Shown here: piece by piece, positions 9,801 through 18,785 of the stretch | Numbering within the stretch: the stretch's first letter is position 1 | How the letters are laid out: each line of letters opens with the position of its first letter | DNA from: Yamagishiella unicocca | Taxonomy: Eukaryota > Chlorophyta > Chlorophyceae > Chlamydomonadales > Volvocaceae | NCBI GenBank assembly: GCA_003116995.1 | Contig: BDSL01000108.1 | Location: forward strand, 1 to 64,000 | Direction: 5' to 3' | DNA: 64,000 bases | Translations under genes and position numbers: made by a program | Notes under the pieces: generated by a model | What the model was told of the DNA's origin: nothing | Seen by the model: the letters and a program-made list of their open reading frames with translations, nothing else | Databases searched by the model: none

Positions 9801-10096
9801 CATTGCAAGTTCCATCAATCACAGGCCTATGCAGATATCATCAACTATACATAACTATGCATTCATAACAACCGTAAGACGTTACCTTGCTGGGAAACCG
9901 TTGTGCCTCCATCGCCACCCTCAGCTCGCGTAGTGCCGCCACCGTCAGCTCGCGTAGTGCCGCCACCGTCAGCTCGCGTAGTGCCGCCACCGTCAGCTCG
10001 CGTAGTGCCGCCACCGTCGGCTCGCGTAGTGCCGCCACCGTCGGCTGCAGTCCTGACATCCATCATATCCCCCAAGAGCTCCAGATGGAATGGGGC
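6892..10096 (-). CDS. Ala-rich coiled-coil / RG-GS-rich protein with basic tail, 5' end not found
   Basis: Six exons join in frame: 10096-9886, 9699-9622, 9548-8320, 8021-7371, 7244-7188 and 7068-6892 (TAA), about 800 residues. Junction phases agree at every step and donors are GTAACG, GTAAAA, GTAAGC, GTAAAC and GTACGT. Order in the protein: a short globular start (APFHLELLGDMMDV), an ADGGGTTR octapeptide repeat, a helical segment (LNSFLEKLYKK; YCFANLAAGWIKSTMVHYIM), three Ala-rich 14-residue repeats, a hydrophobic patch ITAGLCILLAGLAIF, about 200 residues of probable coiled coil (ELDRARKCVRQLEDELQAA), a low-complexity Gly/Arg/Ser/Asp region, then a Lys/Arg/Asn tail. The tail and RG runs suggest a nuclear or nucleic-acid-binding protein; this is inference. 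I recognise no family. Upstream exons probably lie at 10.1-11.3 kb. Two introns carry MITEs. Confidence 0.7.
6897..6950. repeat. TTGTTC hexanucleotide repeat in the last exon
   Basis: About five copies of TTGTTC and related CTTCTT units. On the minus strand they encode the terminal Lys-Asn repeats of the coiled-coil protein. Confidence 0.85.
7273..7321 (-). mobile_element. hAT-like MITE, internally deleted (49 bp)
   Basis: Left end CAGCGTT is joined directly to TTACAAAAGTGATCAGGGTG, losing about 33 bp, and the right end ACGGGCACGACGCTG is intact. Flanks GTCACGTT (7265-7272) and GACACGTT (7322-7329) match at seven of eight bases. Inside the intron 7370-7245. Confidence 0.75.
7385..7975. repeat. 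Coding minisatellites (18-bp and about 90-100-bp periods) in exon 4
   Basis: Left part repeats CTGCCTGGCTCGTCGCCG (18 bp); right part repeats a longer unit containing CACCCTGGTCCGTCGCTG, CCACCGCCCGCACTCCGGCC and CCGCCCACGTGCGCCCCGCC. On the minus strand these encode GSGDEP/GSSDGP hexapeptides and RGARGRGGRSAGGGRG blocks. Unit lengths that are multiples of three keep this exon open. Confidence 0.85.
8144..8224 (-). mobile_element. hAT-like MITE, copy 4 (81 bp), perfect target duplication
   Basis: CAGCGTTGTGCCCGTA at the left, TACGGGCACAACGCTC at the right, flanked by a perfect 8-bp duplication GGTACAGG (8136-8143 and 8225-8232). Inside the intron 8319-8022 of the coiled-coil gene. The best-preserved copy for defining the family. 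Confidence 0.9.
9113..9240. repeat. 42-bp coding minisatellite in exon 3
   Basis: Three copies of a 42-bp unit (GGCTGCTGGGACGTTGGCGT is its core) encoding ADANVPAATANAAA on the minus strand. The period is a multiple of three, so the frame survives copy-number change. Confidence 0.9.
9915..10045. repeat. 24-bp coding minisatellite in exon 1
   Basis: Five copies of CAGCTCGCGTAGTGCCGCCA plus CCGT, encoding the octapeptide ADGGGTTR on the minus strand. Confidence 0.9.
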
Positions 10097-10289
10097 CTGA
10101 ATATCGGGTCGCATTATTGCATACACACACACATAACAAAGGAGTTGTTGTGGCAGACTTCAGCCACTAAGATGCGCGAGTAACAAACATGGTGGAAGGT
10201 ACGATCTCAAACCAGCTCAATAGCAATTCAACTATTGCAAAACATTCATAATGCTGCAAGTCGCTATGCAAGGACTCGCCATGCAATGG

Positions 10290-10452
10290 TTTGGTACGCG
10301 CCATGCAAGGACGCGCCATGTAAGGATGCGCCATGCAAGGATGCGCCATGCAAGGATGCGCCATGCAAGGATGCGCCATGCAAGGATGCGCCATGCAAGG
10401 ATGCGCCATGCAAGGACGCGCCATGCAAGGACGCGCTATGCAAGGACTCGCT
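10290..10452. repeat. 15-bp minisatellite
   Basis: About ten copies of ATGCAAGGATGCGCC with ACGCG variants. Plus-strand ORFs across it (repeats of CKDAP and ARMRH) follow the period and are not taken as genes. Confidence 0.95.
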
Positions 10453-10478
10453 ATTCTAACAAAGCTTATTCGACTTAC

Positions 10479-10547
10479 GTTACGTTACAGCGCGCCTTGA
10501 GGACAGACCAAAGGAGACCAGCGAGGAAGTGTGAAGTCGAACGAGTC
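10479..10547 (-). other. Candidate exon, copy 1 of a duplicated segment
   Basis: Bounded by CTGCAG acceptor and GTAAGT donor. One open frame reads TSHFLAGLLWSVLKARCNV, closely matching the peptide from the second copy at 10875-10953. The surrounding sequence, including a downstream part with AAAGCAATATCATATCATC, is duplicated too. Confidence 0.4.
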
Positions 10548-10659
10548 CTGCAGAACGAGCGCAATAATCGGGAATAGTTCAAAGCAATATCATATCATCT
10601 GCATAACAAACAACAAACAACATTTGGCTCCTTGGCTCTGACGATTTCAGCGCTGGGTG

Positions 10660-10835
10660 CGGCGTTATACAAGACTCGCAACGCCGGACTCGCTATGCAA
10701 AAGAACTCGCAAAGCCGGACTCGCTATGCAAAAGAACTCGCAACGCCGGACTCGCTATGCAAAAGAACTCGCAAAGCCGGACTCATAACGCCAGACTCAT
10801 AACGCCGGACTCGCATAGCCGGACTCGCAAAGCCG
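10660..10835. repeat. 31-bp tandem repeat
   Basis: Four to five decaying copies of a unit containing CTATGCAAAAGAACTCGCAA and AGCCGGACTCG. Confidence 0.9.
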
Positions 10836-10874
10836 GTGAATACAATTCTAACAAAGCAATTAAGTCTGACTTAC

Positions 10875-10953
10875 GTTACGTTGCAGCGCGCCTTGAGGAC
10901 AGACAAACGGAGACCAGTGAAGAAGTGCGAAGTCAAACGAGGTCGAACGAGTC
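10875..10953 (-). other. Candidate exon, copy 2 of a duplicated segment
   Basis: Same CTGCAG acceptor and GTAAGT donor as copy 1, but 10 bp longer near the acceptor. One frame reads TSHFFTGLRLSVLKARCNV. The 10-bp difference means the two copies would enter the frame in different phases, so probably only one is used as written. Confidence 0.4.
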
Positions 10954-11376
10954 CTGCAGAACGAGCGTAAAAGTCGGGAGTAATCAAAGCAATATCATAT
11001 CATCCGCATAATAACATTGTTGGCTCCTTGGCCCTGACGATAAGAGCGCTCGCGCTGGGTGCGGCGTTATCACGAAGCTCTGCTGCCGCCGCGCCCACTA
11101 TGCAACAATGCAATTCGCAACAATTATTACTTCAAGAGGGCATAGCTTGCTTCCTTACTTGCGTTCTGATGTTGCGACCAGAGCGCGCCAACCTTCGCGA
11201 TAGCTGGACCTTGGCAGTAACTTGTTGATGTTCGCTGTTGTCAATGTCGCGATAGGTTTGGGCGTAAATAGAATGAAAAGGATATAGAGCCTTACAGCTT
11301 AAATGCTGTGACCTAATCGTCTCAGATGTAAGGCCCTCGCGCCAATGGCGCCAAAAGCCCCCGAGTGTACGGACAA

Positions 11377-11463
11377 GTACCGAGTACCGAGTACCGAGTA
11401 CCGAGAGTGCACCAAGTACCGAGTACCGAGAAACGCGGTACAAAACCTAAGTACCGAGAGTAC
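11377..11463. repeat. GTACCGA heptanucleotide repeat
   Basis: Roughly ten copies of GTACCGA/TACCGAG at the boundary between the gene-bearing arm and the large array. Confidence 0.9.
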
Positions 11464-11483
11464 CAAAAGACACACAAACCTAA

Positions 11484-12900
11484 CCCTATGCGGTGCGGTG
11501 CCGCTTATGCGCCTATGCGGTGCAATGTCAGTTATGCGCCTATGCGGTATAATGTTGCCAATGCGGTGCGGTGCCGCCTATGCGCGTATGCGGTGCGGCG
11601 TCAGCTATGCGGTGCGGTGCCGCCTATGCGCCTATGCGGTGCGATGTCGCCTATGCGGTGCACTGCCGGCTATGCGCCTATGCGGTGCGATGTTACCTAT
11701 GCGGTGCGCTGCCACCTGTGCACCTATGCGGTGCGACGTCAGCTATGCGGTGCGCTGCCGCCTATGTGCCTATGCGGTGTGGTGCCACGTATGTGCCTAT
11801 GCGGTGCGATGCTATCTATGCGGTGCGGTGCCGCCTATGCGCCTATGCGGTGCGGTGCCGCCTATGTGCCAATGCGGTGTGGTGCGGTGCGACGTCAGCT
11901 ATGCGGTGCGCTGCTGCCTATGTGCCTATGCGGTGTGGTGCCACGTATGCGCCTATGCGGTGCGATGCTATCTATGCGGTGCGGTGCCACCTATGCGCCT
12001 ATGCGGTGCGATTTTGCCTATGCGGTGTGGTGCCACGTATGCGCCTCTGCGGTGCGATGTTAGCTATGCGGTGCGGTGCCACCTATGCGCCTCTGCGGTG
12101 CGGTGCCGCCTATGCGGTGCGGTGCCGCCTATGCGCCTATGCGGTGCGATGTTGCCTGTACGGTGAGGTGCAGTGCCACCTATGTGCCTATGCAGTGCCA
12201 CCTATGCGCCTATGCGGTGCCACCTATGCGCCTGTGCGGTGCCACCTATGCACCTATGGAGTGCGCTGCCGCCTATGTGTGTATGCGGTGTGGTGCCACG
12301 TATGCGCCTATGCGGTGCGGTGCCACCTATGCGCCTATGCGGTGCGGTGCCGCCTATGCGGTGCGGTGCTGCCTATGCGCCTATGCGCCTATGCGGTGCC
12401 ACCTATGTGCCTGTGCGTGATGCCTATGCGCCTATGCAGTGCAGTGCCACCTACCGGTATGTGCATATGCGGTGTGGTGCGGTGTGATGCGGCGCCGCCT
12501 ACCCGCCTATGTGATGCGGGTGCTCATGGGTGCCTACGTAGTGTCACCTGGGTGCTGCTAGATGCTAGGTGGTACTGCGCCGCCTACCCGCCTATGTGGT
12601 GCTAGCTATGTGGTATGCAGTGCGGTGCCATCTACGTGCTTATGAGGTGCAGTGCTAGCTACGTGCTTATGTAGTACCATGTACGCACCTATGTGGGGCC
12701 ATGTGGTGCTTATGCGGTATGGGTGGCGCCTATGTGCCTATGCGGTGCGATGTCACCTATGCGGTGCGGTGCCGCTTATGCGCCTATGCGGTGCGGTGCC
12801 GCCTATGCGCCTATGCGCTGCGATGTCACCTATGTTGTGCGGTGTCGCCTATGCGCCTGTGCGGTGCCGCCTATGCGCCTATGAGCTGCAATGTCGCCTA
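11484..12900. repeat. 8+19-bp compound satellite array, block 1
   Basis: Built from an 8-bp module TATGCGCC and 19-bp modules TATGCGGTGCGGTGCCGCC and variants (GCGATGTCACC, GCGACGTCAGC, GTGGTGCCACG and others). All three plus frames stay open for hundreds of codons, giving Cys-rich peptides such as RLCAYAVRC and PMRCGAAYA, so no single frame looks coding. About 2.1 kb from here is duplicated at 43,945. Confidence 0.95.
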
Positions 12901-13570
12901 GGGCGTGTGCTACTGCTGCATAGTCCAGGACACCTGTTTGGGCGTGTGCTGGGTGGGTGACACTGTGTGTCTTCCTGCACTGGGTGTCAGCTGGGTGCGC
13001 GGCTGTTGGCTGCTGTGATGCTGATAGGTTGTGTGGCTATTCATTTATGGTGCATTGGAAAAGGAATGGCATCAATCAGCTCAGTGGGCGGGTGCTGGCA
13101 CTGTGCTGCATGTGCCAGTGGGTCACACTGTGTGTCAAGTGGGCGCGCGCCTGGTGGGCGCTCCGATGCTGATAGGTTGTGCGGCCATTCATTTAGGGCG
13201 CATTGCAAAAGGAATGGCTTTAATTGGCACAGTGGGCGGCCGCTGGCGGGGGCTGCAAGGCGGCAGGCAGCAGGTGTCAGCTATGGGGCTATCGTGCTAT
13301 CGGGTGTCACCTATCAGGCGTCGGCTATCGGTATCAGGCGTCGGCTATCACCATCAGGCATCGGGTATCGCTATCGCGCTGTCTTTTGCGTCTGCGCGCG
13401 AAATGCAAAAATTGCGGCCGCCGGGTTTCGAACCGGCGACCTCTCGCTTCTTCGCGCAGGTGCATAGCGGCGCTGTGCAGGCGGCGCGCAGGGGCATGGC
13501 GCAATACTATGCGCAAGGCGCTATAAGCGCTGCGCCTAAAAAGGCTGCTCGCACATTGGTCACCTTCATA
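12901..13570. repeat. Long interspersed unit, copy 1
   Basis: Begins GGGCGTGTGCTACTGCTGCA, contains GATGCTGATAGGTTGTGTGG, and ends at the TTGGTCACCTTCATA landing-site motif. On the minus strand around 13424-13434 it carries GGTTCGAAACC, a Pol III B-box match, followed by a short T run. The plus-strand translation PPGFEPATSRF is a well-known by-product of tRNA-like sequence, not a protein. Confidence 0.9.
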
Positions 13571-13589
13571 CAAGCTGCGCAGGGGCTGC

Positions 13590-14205
13590 GCGAGTGGGCT
13601 TACCTCCCCCGCCGGGGCCGGGGGCAGCCGTCACACATGCGGGCGGGCTGCAAGGGGCGTATACGCTTGCAGGCTTATGCTTGCAGGGCTATGCTTGCAG
13701 GGCTATGCTTGCAAGGCTATGCTTGCAAAGGTATGCTTGCAGGGCTATGCTTGCAAGAGTATGCTTGCAGGGCTATGCTTGCCATGCGGTGCCTATGCGG
13801 TGCGGTGCCGCCTATGTGCCTATGCGCTGCGGTGCCTATGCGGTGCGATGTCACCTATGCGGTGTGGTGCCACCTATGCGCGTGTGCGGTGCGACGTCAG
13901 CTATGCGGTGTGGTGCCGCCTATGCGCCTATGCGGTGCGATGGCGCCTATGTGGTGCATGCACTGCCGCCTATGCGCCTATGCGGTGCGTCATGCGCCTA
14001 TGCGGTGTGATGCGGTGCCTACGCACTACACGCACATATGCTTGGAGGCGGCGTACACTTTAGAGGTGACGCACGGGTCAGAGGCCGACGGGTTGGAGGC
14101 TCACGGGTGAGAGGCCCACGGGTTGGTGGCCCATGGGTCGGAGGCCCACGGGTTGGTGGCCCACGGGTCGGAGGCCCACGGGTTAGGGGTGGAGACCCAC
14201 GGTGC
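13590..14205. repeat. Junction 1: GC-rich block, 14-bp array, satellite, 15-bp array
   Basis: GC-rich linker with CCTCCCCCGCCGGGGCCGGG, then about nine copies of GGGCTATGCTTGCA (13668-13789), a short 8+19-bp block (13790-14040), a linker with GGCGGCGTACACTTTAGAGG, and a 15-bp array of GGAGGCCCACGGGTC (about 14075-14205). Confidence 0.9.
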
Positions 14206-17200
14206 GTATGTGCTTATGCGGTGCGATGTCAGCTATGCGGTGCGCTGCCGCCTATGCGCCTGTGCGGTGCGGTGCCGTGCGCCTATGTGGTGTGATGTGA
14301 CGTATGTGCCTAGGCGATGTCGCGTATGCGCCTATGCGGTGCGGTGCTGCCTATGTGCCTATGCGGTGCGATGTCAGCTATGCGGTGCGCTGCTGCTAGT
14401 TGGTGGTGCTATCTACACGTATGTTCTTATGCGGTGTGACATCAGCTATGCGGTGCGATGTCACCTATGCGCCTATGCGGTGCGACGTTACCTGTGCGGT
14501 GCTTTCGCGATGGGTGGTGCCTATGCGGTGCGATGTTGCCTATGCGCCTATGCAGTGCGGTGCCGCCTATGCGCCTATGCGGTGCGATGTCGCCTATCTA
14601 TGTGGTGCGGTGCCGCCTATGCGCCTATGCGGTGCGATGTCACCTATGCGGTGCGCTGCCGCCTATGCGCCTATGTGGTGTGGTGCCGCCTATGTGCCTA
14701 TGCGGTGCGGTGCCGCCTATGCGCCTATGCGGTGCACTGCTGCCTATGTGCGTATGCGGTGTGGTGCCACGTATGCGGTTATGTGGTGCGATGCTACCTA
14801 TGCGGTGCGGTGCGACGTCAGGTATGCGGTGTGGTGCCACGTATGCGCCTATGCGGTGCGATGTTGGCCATGCGGTGCGGTGCCATCTATGCGCCTATGC
14901 GGTGCGATGTTGCCTATGCGGTGTGTTGCCACCTATGCGTGTATGTGGTGCGACGTCAGCTATGCGGTGTGTTGCCACGCCGCCTATGCGCCCATGCGGT
15001 GCGATGGCGCCTATGTGGTGCGGTGCCGCCTATGCGCCTATGCGGTGCTATGTCACTTATGCGGAGCCATCTACGTGCTTATGAGGTGCAGTGCTAGGTA
15101 CGTGCTCGTGTAGTGGTGCCGCTTATGCGCCTATGCGGTGCGACGTCAGCTATGCGGTGCGGTGCCGCCTATGTGCCTATGCGGTGCACTGCTGCGTATG
15201 CCGCCTATGCGGTGCACTGCTGCCTATGTGCGTATGCGGTGTGGTGCCACATATGCGCTTATGTGGTGCGATGCTACCTATGCGGTGCGGTGCGACGTCA
15301 GCTATGCGGTGTGGTGCCACGTATGCGCCTATGCGGTGCGATGCCTATGTGCCTATGCGGTGTGGTGCCACGTATGCGCTTATGCGGTGCGATGCTACCT
15401 ATGTGGTGCGGTGCGACGTCAGCTATGCGGTGTGGTGCCACGTATGCGCCTATGCGGTGCGATGTCACCTATGCGGTGCGGTGCCACCTATGCGCCTATG
15501 CGGTGCGATGTTGCCTATGTGGTGTGTTGCCACCTATGCGCGTATGCGGTGCGACGTGAGGTATGCGGTGTGTTGCCACGTATGCGCCTATGCGGTGCGA
15601 TGTCACGTATGCGGTGCGGTGCCGCCTATGCGCCTATGCGATGCGATGTTGCGTGTAGTGCACTGCTGCCTATGTGCGTATGCGGTGTGGTGCCACGTAT
15701 GCGGTTATGTGGTGCGATGCTACCTATGCGGTGCGGTGCGACGTCAGGTATGCGGTGTGGTGCCACGTATGCGCCTATGCGGTGCGATGTTGGCCATGCG
15801 GTGCGGTGCCATCTATGCGCCTATGCGGTGCGATGTTGCCTATGCGGTGTGTTGCCACCTATGCGTGTATGTGGTGCGACGTCAGCTATGCGGTGTGTTG
15901 CCACGCCGCCTATGCGCCCATGCGGTGCGATGGCGCCTATGTGGTGCGGTGCCGCCTATGCGCCTATGCGGTGCTATGTCACTTATGCGGAGCCATCTAC
16001 GTGCTTATGAGGTGCAGTGCTAGGTACGTGCTCGTGTAGTGGTGCCGCTTATGCGCCTATGCGGTGCGACGTCAGCTATGCGGTGCGGTGCCGCCTATGT
16101 GCCTATGCGGTGCACTGCTGCGTATGCCGCCTATGCGGTGCACTGCTGCCTATGTGCGTATGCGGTGTGGTGCCACATATGCGCTTATGTGGTGCGATGC
16201 TACCTATGCGGTGCGGTGCGACGTCAGCTATGCGGTGTGGTGCCACGTATGCGCCTATGCGGTGCGATGCCTATGTGCCTATGCGGTGTGGTGCCACGTA
16301 TGCGCTTATGCGGTGCGATGCTACCTATGTGGTGCGGTGCGACGTCAGCTATGCGGTGTGGTGCCACGTATGCGCCTATGCGGTGCGATGTCACCTATGC
16401 GGTGCGGTGCCACCTATGCGCCTATGCGGTGCGATGTTGCCTATGCGGTGTGTTGCCACCTATGCGCGTATGCGGTGCGACGTGAGGTATGCGGTGTGTT
16501 GCCACGTATGCGCCTATGCGGTGCGATGTCACGTATGCGGTGCGGTGCCGCCTATGCGCCTATGCGATGCGATGTTGCGTGTACGGTGCGGTGCCGCCTA
16601 TGCGCCCATGCGGTGCGATGGCGCCTATGTGGTGCGGTGCCGCCTATGCGCCTATGCGGTGCTATGTCACTTATGCGGGGCCATTTACGTGCTTATGAGG
16701 TGCAGTGCTAGCTACGTGCTCGTGTAGTGGTGCCGCTTGTGCGCCTATGCGGTGCGACGTCAGCTATGCGGTGCGGTGCCGCCTATGTGCCTATGCGGTG
16801 CACTGCTGCCTATGCCGCCTATGCGGTGCACTGCTGCCTATGTGCGTATGCGGTGTGGTGCCACATATGCGGTTATGTGGTGTGATGCTACCTATGCGGT
16901 GCGGTGCGACGTCAGCTATGCGGTGTGGTGCCACGTATGTGCCTATGCGGTGCGATGCCTATGTGCCTATGCGGTGTGGTGCCACGTATGCGCTTATGCG
17001 GTGCGATGCTACCTATGCGGTGCGGTGCGACGTCAGCTATGCGGTGCGGTGCCGCCTATGCGCCTATGCGATGCGATGTCGCGTGTACGGTGCGGTGCCG
17101 CCTATGCGCCCATGCGGTGCGATGGCGCCTATGTGGTGCGGTGCCGCCTATGCGCCTATGCGGTGCGGTGCCGCCTATGTGGTGCGACGTTAGCTATGCG

Positions 17201-17236
17201 GTGTGCTGCCGCCTATGTGCCTATGCGGTGTGCTCG
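14206..17236. repeat. 8+19-bp satellite array, block 2, with 926-bp tandem duplication
   Basis: Same modules as block 1. About 14,731-15,656 and 15,657-16,575 are near-identical at a 926-bp offset, including the marker TAGGTACGTGCTCGTGTAGT at 15,091 and 16,017. No gene supported. Confidence 0.92.
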
Positions 17237-17296
17237 CACCAAGTTGCAGCTACCTACTGCTGCCGGCTACTGAGGGCGTGTTTTGGGAGCTCGTGG

Positions 17297-17944
17297 CAGT
17301 CCGCCCACTATTCTTATTTCCACTCTGATGCTGATACATTCGGAGGGAGGTAAGCATCTTGGTGCTGGCTACTGGCTATATGGCTATGTGTCAGCTGGGC
17401 GCACGTCTGGTGGGTGTTTGGCTATGCTGTGCTGGGTGTTGGGCGGCTGCTCTTGGCCTATGAGCTATGTGCTGATGGGCTTTGGGCGTGTGCTGGGTGG
17501 GTGATACTGTGTGTCTTCCTGCAGTGGGTGTCAGCTGGGTGGCTGCTGTGATGCTGATAGGTTGTGTGGCTATTCATTTATGGTGCATTGGAAAAGGAAT
17601 GGCATCAATCAGCTCAGTGGCAGTCCGCCCACTATTCTTATTTCCACTCTGATGCTGATACATTCGGAGGGAGGTAAGCATCTTGGTGCTGGCTACTGGC
17701 TATATGGCTATGTGTCAGCTGGGCGCACGTCTGGTGGGTGTTTGGCTATGCTGTGCTGGGTGTTGGGCGGCTGCTCTTGGCCTATGAGCTATGTGCTGAT
17801 GGGCTTTGGGCGTGTGCTGGGTGGGTGATACTGTGTGTCTTCCTGCAGTGGGTGTCAGCTGGGTGGCTGCTGTGATGCTGATAGGTTGTGTGGCTATTCA
17901 TTTATGGTGCATTGGAAAAGGAATGGCATCAATCAGCTCAGTGG
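17297..17944. repeat. 324-bp tandem duplication at the start of a long unit
   Basis: CAGTCCGCCCACTATTCTTA starts at 17297 and again at 17621, and the sequence up to the ATCAGCTCAGTGG motif is repeated almost exactly. The first copy is cut off there; the second continues into long-unit copy 2. Confidence 0.9.
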
Positions 17945-18427
17945 GCGGGTGCTGGCACTGTGCTGCATGTGCCAGTGGGTCACACTGTGTGTCAAGTGGG
18001 CGCGCGCCTGGTGGGCGCTCTGATGCTGATAGGTTGTGCGGCCATTCATTTAGGCCGCATTGCAAAAGGAATGGCTTCAATTGGCACAGTGGGCGGCCGC
18101 TGGCGGGGGCTGCAGGGCGGCAGGCAGCAGGTGTCAGCTATGGGGCTATCGTGCTATCGGGCGTCACCTATCAGGCGTCGGCTATCAGTATTAGGCGTCG
18201 GCTATCAGCATCAGGCATCGGCTATCGCTATCGCGCTATCTTTTGCATCTGCGCGCGAAATGCAAAAAGTGCGGCCGCCGGGTTTCGAACCGGCGACCTC
18301 TCGCTTTTTCGCGCAGGTGCATAGCGGCGCTGTGCAGGCGGCGCGCAGGGGCATGGCGCAATACTATGCGCAGCGCTACATAAGCGCTGCGCCTAAAAAG
18401 GCTGCTCGCACATTGGTCACCTTCATA
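17621..18427. repeat. Long interspersed unit, copy 2
   Basis: Full copy with minus-strand B-box GGTTCGAAACC at about 18281-18291 and an intact TTGGTCACCTTCATA end. Confidence 0.9.
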
Positions 18428-18439
18428 CAAGCTGCGCAG

Positions 18440-18785
18440 GGGCTGCGCGAGTGGGCTTACCTCCCCCGCCGGGGCCGGGGGCAGCCGTCACATGCGGGCG
18501 GGCTGCAATGGGCGTATGCGCTTGCAGGCTTATGCTTGCCAGGCTATGCTTGCAGGGCTATGCTTGCAAGGCTATGCTTGCAGAGGTATGCTTGCAGAGC
18601 TATGCTTGCAGGGCTATGCTTGCAGGAGTAGGCCCATGGGTCGGAGGCCCACGGGTCAGTGGCCCACGGGTCGGAGGCCCACGGGTCAGTGGCGCACGGG
18701 TCGGAGGCCCACGGGTCGGAGGCCCACGGGTCGGAGGTGTTGCATGGGTCGGAGGCCCACGGGTCGGAGGCCCACGGGTCGGAGG
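18440..18785. repeat. Junction 2: GC-rich block, 14-bp array, 15-bp array
   Basis: 14-bp GGGCTATGCTTGCA repeats at about 18520-18630 and 15-bp CGGAGGCCCACGGGT repeats at about 18630-18785. Confidence 0.9.

Larger units (their letters stand above)
10097..11376. other. Probable 5' region of the coiled-coil gene with possible exons
   Basis: No complete gene is supported here. On the minus strand there are credible splice pairs at 10953-10875 and 10547-10479 (listed separately), and a weaker candidate near 11240-11160 where an open stretch (EHQQVTAKVQLSRRLARSGR) runs into a GTAAGG donor. These could be upstream exons of the gene ending at 6892, but the phases do not join cleanly to the exon at 10096. 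Confidence 0.4.

Noticed and set aside
10235..10577. Plus-strand ORFs of CKDAP and ARMRH repeats
   Set aside because: A 15-bp repeat is open in several frames by arithmetic; no unique coding sequence flanks it.
11484..17236. CRISPR array
   Set aside because: Repeats are contiguous variants of each other with no unique, equal-length spacers and no cas genes; eukaryotic context.
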